Positions 42,021-50,116 of a stretch of 64,000 bases of DNA are shown here, piece by piece. Position numbers and translations under genes: made by a program. Every line of letters starts with the position of its first letter. Within the stretch, counting starts at the first letter, position 1. Source of the stretch: Mesorhizobium sp. B4-1-3. GTDB lineage: Bacteria; Pseudomonadota; Alphaproteobacteria; Rhizobiales; Rhizobiaceae. The notes below the pieces were generated by a model. The model saw nothing but the letters and a program-made list of their open reading frames with translations. It had not been told where the DNA came from and did no database searches. The stretch is from the NCBI RefSeq assembly GCF_006439355.1, contig NZ_VFTG01000021.1, forward strand, positions 1 through 64,000, read 5' to 3'.

Positions 42021-45000
42021 CTACTGGATGTTCGCGCCTGTCGGGTCCTGCAACATGCGCCGCGGCTGACGCTGCGGGAATTGACGCAGCACGTTCGGGT
42101 TGAGCAGGATGCCGGGGTTGATCTCGACACCCGGCCGCCTGCGGATCGGCGTGCAGTCCGGGAACCGTCCGGTGGTGCCGACCGGGCAGCGCCGCCGGGT
42201 GAAGACCGGCTGGCATTGTCCGTCGATGAACTCCGCACCCGGTGCGCATTCCACCGGCGGCTTGCGGCAGGCGCCGTCGCGGATTTCGGTCCCGCGCGGG
42301 CAGACGCAGTCACCCCGCTTGTTTTGGACCTGGCCGCGGATGGCGCATTGCTCCTGACTCGGCTTCGACCGCTGGCAGGCCTTGCCCCGCACCTCCAGGC
42401 CGTCCGGGCAGGCGCAGTTACCGTTGGCGTCGCGCAGCTGGCCGCGGATCGGGCACTGCTTCGACACGATCGGCCGGCAGGCGCCGCCGCGCACCTCCGT
42501 GCGGCTCGGGCAGACGCAATCGCCATCGGCATTGCGGGACTGGCCGCGGACACGGCACTGGGCGGGCGGCTGCCTGTCAGGCACGCAAGCCTTGGCGGCA
42601 CGGTCGAGATGCGTGCCTTTCGGGCAGAAGCAGCCGTCCGTCGTCAGCACTGCACCACGGATCGTGCATTTCGGCGGGACGACCTGGCACACGCCGTTCA
42701 CCAGCTCGCCGCGGCGGCAGACGCAATTGCCGTCCTGGTCGCGGTACTGGCCGGGACGCAGCGTGCATTGCGGCTCCTGCGGCTCTCCGCTCTGAACGCA
42801 CTTGCCGTTTTCCAGTTCGGTGCCGCGCGGGCAGACGCAGCGTCCGTCCTCGGTGCGGATCTGGCCCTGGAGCAGGACGCAACGCTGCGGCACCGGCAGC
42901 GGCAGAAGCTTGCTGCCACCGGACGAGCATTGGCCGTCACGGAAGGTGGTGCCTTCCGGACAGACACAGCGGCCGGCCGAGTTCAGCACCATTCCATACA
43001 AGCACTGGTTCTTCACCTCATGCCTGATGGTGAAGGGATGGCACGCATAGGCCTTGCCGCGATCGCCCTGCACGCCGCTCGGTGTGCGCGACAGCACGTC
43101 GCCGCCGCTTTGCACCGGCGTGTTCGGCGACAGCACGCCGACGCAGTTCTGCCCGCTGACCGTGCCCTTGGGATCGGCAAGCCGCCTGTCGTCGGGAAGG
43201 GTCACGGTGACATGGTGCTTGCGGCTTTCGCCGGCGCCGAGCGCCAGGTTCGCGATGCAGGACGCGGGCAGCGTCGCCGGCTCCGGCGAGCAGCCGAAGG
43301 GCGGGTCGATCGAGGTGATCCGGACGCCTTCCAGCCGGCCGAGACCTTCCACGCCGATCGCATCGCCGATGCGGACCGGACCGGAGAACGGGGTAGGCCC
43401 GTCATTCGTGATGGTGATCTCGAACGAGCATGGTTCTCCCGGCCGGCATTCGGCATCGCCGGTCTTCTCGACGCGGATGGTGGAAGTGCCGCCGGCCTTC
43501 ACGCAGGCCTGGCCGATCGGGTGGACGATGTCGTCACCCGACGCCGGCCCGTAGGAGCCGCGCGCGCAATTCTCGAACGCGCCGTTGCCGCTCACCGTCA
43601 CGTCGAAGTGCCGGCTGGTTCCGGGCGTCATCACGACGCCGGGAATCTGGCACGACAGCGTGTTGGCAGGCACCGGTCCGCAAGCCCAGTCCGCGCCGTC
43701 AGGGGTGACGCTCTGGATTTGCACAGGCGCTCCGCCCGACACCAGCGTGGTGGCATCGTTGACCCGCACCGGTCCGGTGGGGGCGGCGGTGCCGGTATTG
43801 GTGACGGTGATGCGGCAGGAAACAACCGCGGCGCCGGCAAGCGATCCGCCGCAGGTCTTGGTGATGCGCAGTCCGGGCTGGCCGCCATTCGGATGGCGGA
43901 TGCGCTCGGTGGCGCAAGCTTTGTTGTTGGCGAGGTCGACCTCGCCGGCAATGCCCTTCACCTCGGCACAGTTCTCCACCGTGTCCGGCCGGTAGTTTGC
44001 CGGCATCACCGCCTTGACGACGATCGGCGCCGAGGCGCCCGGAGGCAGCGCGATGCCGGCATTGTCGCAGCGGAACTGTCCAGGCCGGTTCGGTCCGCAA
44101 GTCCATGGCGGGCTCGGCCCGAAGGTCGACGAGGTCGGCGCGCCGCCGGGGTAGTTGTCGATCACCGTCAGCGGCCCGTTATAGGTGCCGGTGCCGTTGT
44201 TGATGATGTCGATCACGAAAGAGCAGACGCCGTCCGGCGTGCAGACCGGGGCGCGGGCGCGCTTCTTCAGGATCAGGTCGACCTTCTTCTCGACCGGCGG
44301 ATTGCACTGCGGATCGCGATCGCCGCGCCGGCAGATCGGGATCGAGGCGCAGCCGCGGTCGTTCTGCTGGCTGCCGAACAGCGGCTTGCCGCTGGCCTGG
44401 TAGTCATAGGCGGCGCAGTTGCGCAGCGCGCCGCCCTGCCAACCGCCAGCCGGCTTGAAGCCGAGCTTGAGGTTGACCGAAGCGCCGGGGTTGAGCGTCA
44501 CCGCCGGATAGGTGCAGGTCATCGGCGTCGTGCCAGGCACGCAGACCCACGGCGCATTCGGCCCGGAGGTCAGCACGGCGCCTGCCGGCAATGTCACCTC
44601 GTCGAGCACGATCTTGCCGTTATAGGTCGCGTCGCCGACATTGGTGACGGTGATGGTGAAGTCGCAGCCGCCCGCCATCGTGCAGCGCGGCACGTCGGCA
44701 TGCTTCTCGACCTTGAGGTCCGGTTCCTTGTCCTTCGGCGGACATCTCAAATCGCGCGGGATGACGATGTCGATGACCTGCGTGCAGCAGAGCCCCCAGC
44801 CCTCCTTCGGCCCGGCATAGGTCTCGATGCCGGTGACGATGAGGTGGATGGTCTCGCCGGGCGAGGCGCCGATGAGCTTCCAGTTCAGCACGCCGCCGCC
44901 GACCGGCACTTTCTGCGTGTCGGGAACGATGCTGACGCCGGGCGTGGTCGTCGACACCTGCACCCATTTGCCGCCCATCTCCGGGCCGACCGGCATGTGG

Positions 45001-45845
45001 TAGATGAAGGCGCCGCCGCCGGGCACGCAATCGACCGTGCCGCGCTCGACCTTGAAGCATTCCTTGCCGGGAGGCGGAGGCGGGGGGTAGCATTTGGTCA
45101 GGTCGATCTTGATCGAGGTTTTCACGCCGGTGAGGAAATCGCCGTCGTCGGGCTTGTCCGGATCCTGCGAGCGGATCGTTGTTGCCGGACCGCCCCTAAA
45201 GGCCACCTCGATCTCACCCTGGTTGTCGACCGTCGTCGGCACGGGAAAGGTCGCATGGTCTATCTTGGCGGTGATGCGGAAGGTGACGACGCGTTCGTTC
45301 GCAGCACCCGCGCCATCAAGGTTGGCAGCGCTGATACGGAAGTTGGAAACGCTGGCCGTGTCGGTCGGGCTGGCCGACGTGCTGATCGAAGCAGCGGGCA
45401 GCGGTCCGCCGGAGGCGCTGGTGCCGTCGCCGGCGACATCGACGCTGACGATCTGCAGGCCGTGCGGCAGCTGGTCCCTGAAATCGAGCCTCGTCGCCTT
45501 GAGCAAGGCAGCCACGCTTGGCCGGTCGAAGTCCTGCGGGTCGCCATGGATGCCGAAGCTCAGGACATATTCGACCGTATCGCAGCTTCTCTGGCCGCCT
45601 TTCTTGGTGAAGAACGGCACGATCCGCGCAAGTTCCGCGTTGATGCCGCGTGAGGCTGGACTGGTGGCCTGGTTGGTTGCGGCCGGAGCCTGGTCCTGGG
45701 CGAGCGCCGGCAAGGCCGTCATGGCGACCGCGACACCGGCCGCCATCAGCCAGCGCGCACCGCGCCTGGCATATGACAGTGGTTTCATGATCGTCTCCAT
45801 GACGGTTTTGCGCGAGGCGGGGCGGGAGTGGGCGAGATCGCTCAT
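42021..45845 (-). CDS. Large exported protein: DUF11-like repeats and seven four-cysteine repeats
   Basis: A 1274-residue exported protein of unknown function. The signal peptide ends near residue 49 (MTALPALA). Residues about 264-368 form a domain with C..C at its start and CC...C at its end that is also found in the partner gene. Four DUF11-like immunoglobulin-type repeats follow (about 374-505, 522-648, 657-780 and 788-910), each with FxITVTNxG-type strands and Cys pairs. Residues about 945-1215 hold seven short repeats of the form C-x(8-12)-G-x-C-x-C-x(8-12)-C, EGF/TIL-like. It suggests a disulfide-rich, extended surface or periplasmic protein. The ATG at 45845 has AGGAGGG before it and overlaps the upstream stop (ATGA). 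Confidence 0.8.
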   Translation of the reverse strand: MSDLAHSRPASRKTVMETIMKPLSYARRGARWLMAAGVAVAMTALPALAQDQAPAATNQATSPASRGINAELARIVPFFTKKGGQRSCDTVEYVLSFGIHGDPQDFDRPSVAALLKATRLDFRDQLPHGLQIVSVDVAGDGTSASGGPLPAASISTSASPTDTASVSNFRISAANLDGAGAANERVVTFRITAKIDHATFPVPTTVDNQGEIEVAFRGGPATTIRSQDPDKPDDGDFLTGVKTSIKIDLTKCYPPPPPPGKECFKVERGTVDCVPGGGAFIYHMPVGPEMGGKWVQVSTTTPGVSIVPDTQKVPVGGGVLNWKLIGASPGETIHLIVTGIETYAGPKEGWGLCCTQVIDIVIPRDLRCPPKDKEPDLKVEKHADVPRCTMAGGCDFTITVTNVGDATYNGKIVLDEVTLPAGAVLTSGPNAPWVCVPGTTPMTCTYPAVTLNPGASVNLKLGFKPAGGWQGGALRNCAAYDYQASGKPLFGSQQNDRGCASIPICRRGDRDPQCNPPVEKKVDLILKKRARAPVCTPDGVCSFVIDIINNGTGTYNGPLTVIDNYPGGAPTSSTFGPSPPWTCGPNRPGQFRCDNAGIALPPGASAPIVVKAVMPANYRPDTVENCAEVKGIAGEVDLANNKACATERIRHPNGGQPGLRITKTCGGSLAGAAVVSCRITVTNTGTAAPTGPVRVNDATTLVSGGAPVQIQSVTPDGADWACGPVPANTLSCQIPGVVMTPGTSRHFDVTVSGNGAFENCARGSYGPASGDDIVHPIGQACVKAGGTSTIRVEKTGDAECRPGEPCSFEITITNDGPTPFSGPVRIGDAIGVEGLGRLEGVRITSIDPPFGCSPEPATLPASCIANLALGAGESRKHHVTVTLPDDRRLADPKGTVSGQNCVGVLSPNTPVQSGGDVLSRTPSGVQGDRGKAYACHPFTIRHEVKNQCLYGMVLNSAGRCVCPEGTTFRDGQCSSGGSKLLPLPVPQRCVLLQGQIRTEDGRCVCPRGTELENGKCVQSGEPQEPQCTLRPGQYRDQDGNCVCRRGELVNGVCQVVPPKCTIRGAVLTTDGCFCPKGTHLDRAAKACVPDRQPPAQCRVRGQSRNADGDCVCPSRTEVRGGACRPIVSKQCPIRGQLRDANGNCACPDGLEVRGKACQRSKPSQEQCAIRGQVQNKRGDCVCPRGTEIRDGACRKPPVECAPGAEFIDGQCQPVFTRRRCPVGTTGRFPDCTPIRRRPGVEINPGILLNPNVLRQFPQRQPRRMLQDPTGANIQ

Positions 45846-47821
45846 CTGTCCCTCCTCGGCGCTTCGCAGTCGACGGCCGGCGTCCTGAGCGGCAGCGTCA
45901 TCTTGCAGCAAGGATAGTAGCCACCCTTGTCCTGGTCGGACTTGCGGTAGAAGCAGAGCCCGACATTGACGGTGTCGCCCGGATCATGGCCAGTGATGTC
46001 GACCGTGTAGGGCTTGCCCGGGACATGCGACATGGGGGTTGTCACCCCGACGCCGGGCGTCCTGGACTGCGCCTTGATCGAATCGCCGCCGAAGCCGGCA
46101 TGGTCATGGAGAGTGAGTTCGGCCCGAAGCCCGCGCGGCGTGCAGTAGTAATGCACGTCCTCGACATCTACGCAGGGCGGCAGATTGCCGGGCGGCGGGA
46201 AATCGGGCGGGTAGAACGGGGGCAGATAGCCGCCGCCGGGGATTTCCTCGTAATAGCCTGCGCGGCCCTCGCAGGGGCGCCAGACCCTGACGTCGCCAAC
46301 ATGGCCCTGCACGTCCGGTTCTTCGAAATAACCGTCGAAATCGACGAACCAGGAGCCGAAAGGCGGCACGTCGGCCGGCTTGACCAGCGCGCTCGGCGTC
46401 AGCTGCACGCCATGCACGGCAAGCGGCCCGCCGGCGGCGAGCCGCTCGGAAAGCTCCGGATTGTCGCGCAGCTTGTCGCCGGTGTTGACGACGGTGTCGG
46501 TGCAGACGGACGAGTCGAGATTACCCTCGGCGTCATAGCGATATTGCAGGTCGACGCCGCCGGTCGACTGGCGGTTGCCCTGCGGGAAGCCGACCGCATA
46601 TTCCTCTGGAACCTGGACCCAGGCAGATTCCGTCGCCGGGTCGTCCGGGTCCTCGCGCCAGTAGCGGATCAACTCGCCTTTGCCGGAATCGGCGAAGCGG
46701 CTGTAATCGTAGCGGTTCTCGACCGGGCCGCGCTGGGCGAGATACATGAAGCCCTTGTTGTCGAAGGCGATGTCGGTGACGGCGTAGTCCTGGTCCGCCT
46801 TGACCGTCAGTTCCCAGCGCGGATCGCCGGCAAAGCTTCCGTCGCTCGCAATGCCGACCGACCAGATTTCGGCCTTCTCGCCGACGGAATAGTAGAGCCG
46901 GCCGCCATGATAGGCGACGGCCCAGACCCGACGCGCATCCTGCGTGTAGCCCCAGGTCGCGGGGTCTTCGCTATCGAAAGCGGCAGTCTGGATGTCCATG
47001 GCGGCGCCGTCGTCGGCGACTGGGGCTAGCCCATGCGCGGGGCGGCCGGCTACGCCATGGTCGAAGCTGTCGATCAGATTGCCCTCGATATCGATGCGGT
47101 GAATGAGCCCGTTATCGAGATCCGAAGCGAAGAACTCGCGATGAGTAGCATCGAAGGCGAGGTTGCCGATGCCGGGGCCGCTGTTGGTGTCGATGTCGGC
47201 GAATTTCGAGACCGCGCCGGTGATGCCGTCGATCTTCCAGATCGTGCCTGGACTGCCGCCATTCTCGGTGCCGAACTGGCCGTCCATGAAGACCGCGCCC
47301 GAGGCGCCGCGGCGCTGCCGCTCCGGCCTGCCGTCATTGTCGGCGTCCGGCGTGACGATCTCGACGCCGTGCATCGAGGTCGCGGCCGCATAGAGGTTCG
47401 GGATGCCCGATGGCACGCCGTCGCGCACGCCATCGTCATAGGCGAGGCCGAACACCTCGCCGATCTGGCCGGCCGTCACCTCGAAGGGTGGAGGCGTGTT
47501 GACCAGTTGGCCGGAAGCCGGTCCGCCGAGATTGGAAACGTCGAAAATGCGCAAGGATGCGCGGGAGGTGTCGATGAAGGTCTCGTCGACTGGGTCGACG
47601 CCGGGCGGCAATCCCTGATCGAAATCGGGAATGGTGGTGCCCGGAAAGCCGGTGAGCGCCATCGAACCGGGATAGATGATCCGGGTTTCCTGCGCCTTCG
47701 CCGCGCCGCCGATCCACAGGCCGGCGGACAGCGCCAAAGCGAGAATTCCGCTGCTTGTCGCGATTGCGCAACGCAAACGGCCGCCACCGGAACGCAGGAA
47801 CGAGCCGCGAACGCCAGACAT
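45842..47821 (-). CDS. Exported propeller-like protein sharing a domain with its neighbour
   Basis: A 659-residue exported protein. Signal peptide: residues 1 to about 44 (LALALSAGLWIGGAAKAQ). Residues about 45-480 have repeated short strands of the kind NLYAAATSMHG, GTIWKIDGITG, GLIHRIDIEGN and MYLAQRG, which suggests an NHL/SMP-30-like beta-propeller. A Pro-rich linker (PPFYPPDFPPPGNLPP) leads to a Cys-rich C-terminal domain (about 550-659) that resembles residues 264-368 of the downstream protein. The start at 47821 has GGGAG before it; the longer open frame upstream lacks a signal-like start. It probably works with the next gene; role unknown. Confidence 0.75.
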   Translation of the reverse strand: MSGVRGSFLRSGGGRLRCAIATSSGILALALSAGLWIGGAAKAQETRIIYPGSMALTGFPGTTIPDFDQGLPPGVDPVDETFIDTSRASLRIFDVSNLGGPASGQLVNTPPPFEVTAGQIGEVFGLAYDDGVRDGVPSGIPNLYAAATSMHGVEIVTPDADNDGRPERQRRGASGAVFMDGQFGTENGGSPGTIWKIDGITGAVSKFADIDTNSGPGIGNLAFDATHREFFASDLDNGLIHRIDIEGNLIDSFDHGVAGRPAHGLAPVADDGAAMDIQTAAFDSEDPATWGYTQDARRVWAVAYHGGRLYYSVGEKAEIWSVGIASDGSFAGDPRWELTVKADQDYAVTDIAFDNKGFMYLAQRGPVENRYDYSRFADSGKGELIRYWREDPDDPATESAWVQVPEEYAVGFPQGNRQSTGGVDLQYRYDAEGNLDSSVCTDTVVNTGDKLRDNPELSERLAAGGPLAVHGVQLTPSALVKPADVPPFGSWFVDFDGYFEEPDVQGHVGDVRVWRPCEGRAGYYEEIPGGGYLPPFYPPDFPPPGNLPPCVDVEDVHYYCTPRGLRAELTLHDHAGFGGDSIKAQSRTPGVGVTTPMSHVPGKPYTVDITGHDPGDTVNVGLCFYRKSDQDKGGYYPCCKMTLPLRTPAVDCEAPRRDR

Positions 47822-48177
47822 TGAACTCCCCCCGAAGCCGCTGGAAGGAACGTGCGCCTCTACCGCGCCGACCGGGGCAAGGCGCGGCGTTGCGGCACGT
47901 TCTTCCCCGATCGAATTGTCTGTTTTCCTCTTTGTGACGATACGCCGGCTGCTGGGCAGGGTCAACGGAATCAGCCGGAAGCCCGGCGCATCGACCCCTT
48001 CCCGAAGGCGGTGATCGCGCCGGACTCCCGTTGTTCCCGAAGACCGCGAAGTCCCTGGGTTTCTGGTCATGGCGGCTTTCCTTTCCAGGCCGCACCATTG
48101 CGGCGCTTGGCCATCAGTCGCCGGCTGGCGGGGAAAGGTTCATGGAAGGATTGCGGAGCGGAAAGCGCCTCCGGGTG
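47822..48177 (-). other. Upstream region of the secreted-protein pair
   Basis: A 356-bp stretch between the esterase gene and the exported-protein gene, both on the minus strand. An open frame continues through it from the exported protein, but it lacks a start with a ribosome site and I treat it as non-coding. The promoter for the pair should lie here. A low-GC patch around 47915-47945 (minus strand ACAAAGAGGAAAACAGACAAT) is the best candidate, but no clear -35/-10 pair is seen. Confidence 0.4.
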
Positions 48178-49119
48178 TCACCAGATCCAGTCGCCCCGGC
48201 CGAGCGTCGAAACGGCATCGACGATGCGGGTGAAGCTCGTCCGCGCCCGGCCGACCATGTGGCGGGCCCTGAGGTAACCATGCACCAGCCCAGGCTCCTC
48301 GAACCAGGTGGCGTATCCGCCGGCCGCGACGATGCGGTCGCGATAGGCCTCACCGTCGGAGGACAGCGGATCGCATTCGGCGGTGATCAGCACCGTCGGC
48401 GGCAGGTTGGCGAAATCGGCGTCGGCCAGCGGGTAGAGCGTGATATCGCCGGTCAGGTCGACACCGCCGGTGCGGATATGCTTGTAGAAATCGAGGTCGC
48501 GCACGGTCAACATCGGCGCCTCGGCATGGGTCACGTAGGAGCCGCGCGAATGGTCGCCGCCCAAGCCGGGGTAGATCAGCACCTGGCCGGCGGGCTTCTT
48601 TCCATGGCCGCGCGTCGCATGCGCGACGGCCGCGCAGAGATTGCCGCCGGCGCTGTCGCCGCAGAGCACGATCGCGCAGTCATAGGTCCTTGCGGCCCAT
48701 TCGAAGGCGTCCATCGCGTCGTCGAAGGCCGCCGGGTGCAGATGTTCCGGCGCCAGCCGGTAATCGAGCGAGACCACCTCGAACCCGGTGCGGGCGCATA
48801 GCTCGGCGCAGACATCGTCATGGCTGTCCAACCCGCCGAGGATGAAGCCGCCGCCATGGATATAGAGCACCATCGCGGCTCGGTTCGGAACGGCGTTCCG
48901 ATAGATGCGGATCGAGATGCTGTTGGTTGGCGCGGCAATGGCGGTCGTCTCCGCCGTCACCCCTTGCGGATAGCCGGCAAAGAACTCCCGGCACATCCGG
49001 TCGTAGATCGCCCGCTGCTCTTCGACCGTGTAGTCGACCGTATCAGGCGGGTAGTAGGAGTTGGTCTTCTCGATGAAGGCCCAGGTCTCGGCGTCGATGA
49101 GGGTTTTATAGTCGGTCAT
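48178..49119 (-). CDS. Alpha/beta hydrolase, hormone-sensitive-lipase-like esterase
   Basis: Esterase of 313 residues. The oxyanion-hole motif is LYIHGGGFILGG near residue 86, the nucleophile serine is in CGDSAGGNLC near residue 154, the acid is probably Asp in ECDPLSSDG near 249, and the histidine is in EEPGLVHGYLRA near 280. The HSL family hydrolyses small carboxyl esters or amides. It lies near the carnitine-type genes but is separated from them by a 214-bp repeat element, so membership is uncertain. Confidence 0.88.
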   Translation of the reverse strand: MTDYKTLIDAETWAFIEKTNSYYPPDTVDYTVEEQRAIYDRMCREFFAGYPQGVTAETTAIAAPTNSISIRIYRNAVPNRAAMVLYIHGGGFILGGLDSHDDVCAELCARTGFEVVSLDYRLAPEHLHPAAFDDAMDAFEWAARTYDCAIVLCGDSAGGNLCAAVAHATRGHGKKPAGQVLIYPGLGGDHSRGSYVTHAEAPMLTVRDLDFYKHIRTGGVDLTGDITLYPLADADFANLPPTVLITAECDPLSSDGEAYRDRIVAAGGYATWFEEPGLVHGYLRARHMVGRARTSFTRIVDAVSTLGRGDWIW

Positions 49120-49154
49120 TGCGGTTGGACCGACTGGAGAGGTTCAGCCCAGTC

Positions 49155-49309
49155 ACCCCCCTCTGGCCTGCCGGCCATCTCCCCCGCAAGGGAGGAGATC
49201 AGATGTCGTCCCGGCTTTCGCCAATCGCCGACGTTAGAAAGGGAGTGCCGCCGACGAAGCTGCCAATCTCCCTCTTTGCGGGGGAGATGCCCGGCAGGGC
49301 AGAGGGGGG
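49155..49309. repeat. Complete RIME-type palindromic element, copy 2
   Basis: A 155-bp element between the esterase and enoyl-CoA hydratase genes. The left arm (CCCCCCTCTGGCCTGCCGG, then CATCTCCCCCGC) and right arm (GCGGGGGAGATG, then CCCGGCAGGGCAGAGGGG) are inverted copies. Each arm also holds its own hairpin. The same element occurs at 60399-60556, and its right half is at 1-48. It covers most of the 214-bp gap, and no gene is present. Confidence 0.8.
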
Positions 49310-49333
49310 TGCCTCGCGCCGTCATCTCCGACG

Positions 49334-50116
49334 TTATCGTCCCTTCCACACCGGGTCGCGCTTCTCCGCGAACGCGCGAAAGCCTTCCATATTGTCTTCC
49401 GACCCGTAGAGGATATCGACCGTAGGCAGCTGCCGGCGCGTCACCTTGTTCATGGCGTCCTGGAAGGTCAGGGCCTCGGCAACCCGCGCCGTCTCCTTGA
49501 TCGAGGCGAAGACCAGCGGCGGGCCGCTGGCCAAGAGCCTTGCGATCTCCCAGACACGCTCCTCGAGCTTGTCCTTGGGCAGCACCTCGTTGACCAGGCC
49601 CCAGCGATGCGCCTCGGCGACATCCATCCAGCGGCCGGTGAACAGAAGATCCATGGCGATATGGTAGGGAATGCGCTTCGGCAGCTTGATGGTCGCCGCG
49701 TCGGCCAGCGTGCCGGCGCGAATCTCCGGCAGCGCGAAGGAGGAATGGTCCGAGGCGTAGATGAGGTCGCAGGACAGCGCCAGCTCGAAACCGCCGCCCA
49801 CCGCCATTCCGTTGACGCAGGCGATCACCGGCTTGTTCAGGTCGCGCAGCTCCTGCAGCCCGGCAAAGCCGCCGACGCCGTAGTCGCCGTCGACGGCATC
49901 GCCGGCTGCCGCCGCCTTCAGGTCCCAGCCGGCGCTGAAGAACTTGTCGCCGGCCGTCTTGACGATGGCGACACGCAACTCCGGATCGTCACGGAACGCC
50001 TTGAAGGTCTCGCCCATCAGCCGTGACGTCTTGAGGTCGATCGCGTTGGCCTTCGGCCGATCGAGCGTGACCTCGATGATCGCGCCTTCGCGGCGGGTGG
50101 TGATGACGTCAGCCAT
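49334..50116 (-). CDS. Enoyl-CoA hydratase/isomerase, carnitinyl-CoA dehydratase-like
   Basis: Crotonase-fold protein of 260 residues. Substrate and oxyanion loops are visible: KFFSAGWDLKAAA near residue 63 and CVNGMAVGGGFELALSCDLIYA near residue 103 (core MAVGGGFELALSCD), with SSFALPEIRAGTLADAATIKLP following (core LPEIRAGTLADA). The MADVITTRREGAIIEVTLDRP start resembles CaiD-type enzymes. It would add water to crotonobetainyl-CoA to give carnitinyl-CoA in this setting (inference). The start at 50116 overlaps the CoA-ligase stop by 8 bp. Confidence 0.85.
   Translation of the reverse strand: MADVITTRREGAIIEVTLDRPKANAIDLKTSRLMGETFKAFRDDPELRVAIVKTAGDKFFSAGWDLKAAAAGDAVDGDYGVGGFAGLQELRDLNKPVIACVNGMAVGGGFELALSCDLIYASDHSSFALPEIRAGTLADAATIKLPKRIPYHIAMDLLFTGRWMDVAEAHRWGLVNEVLPKDKLEERVWEIARLLASGPPLVFASIKETARVAEALTFQDAMNKVTRRQLPTVDILYGSEDNMEGFRAFAEKRDPVWKGR

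Noticed and set aside
41808..45653. 1281-codon plus-strand frame opposite the large exported protein
   Set aside because: The minus strand has signal peptide, repeats with conserved cysteines, a ribosome site and a terminator; the plus frame has none of these.
49155..49309. Possible CRISPR array from repeated GGGAGAT motifs
   Set aside because: The repeats are inverted arms of one palindromic element with one linker. There are no regularly spaced direct repeats and no cas genes.
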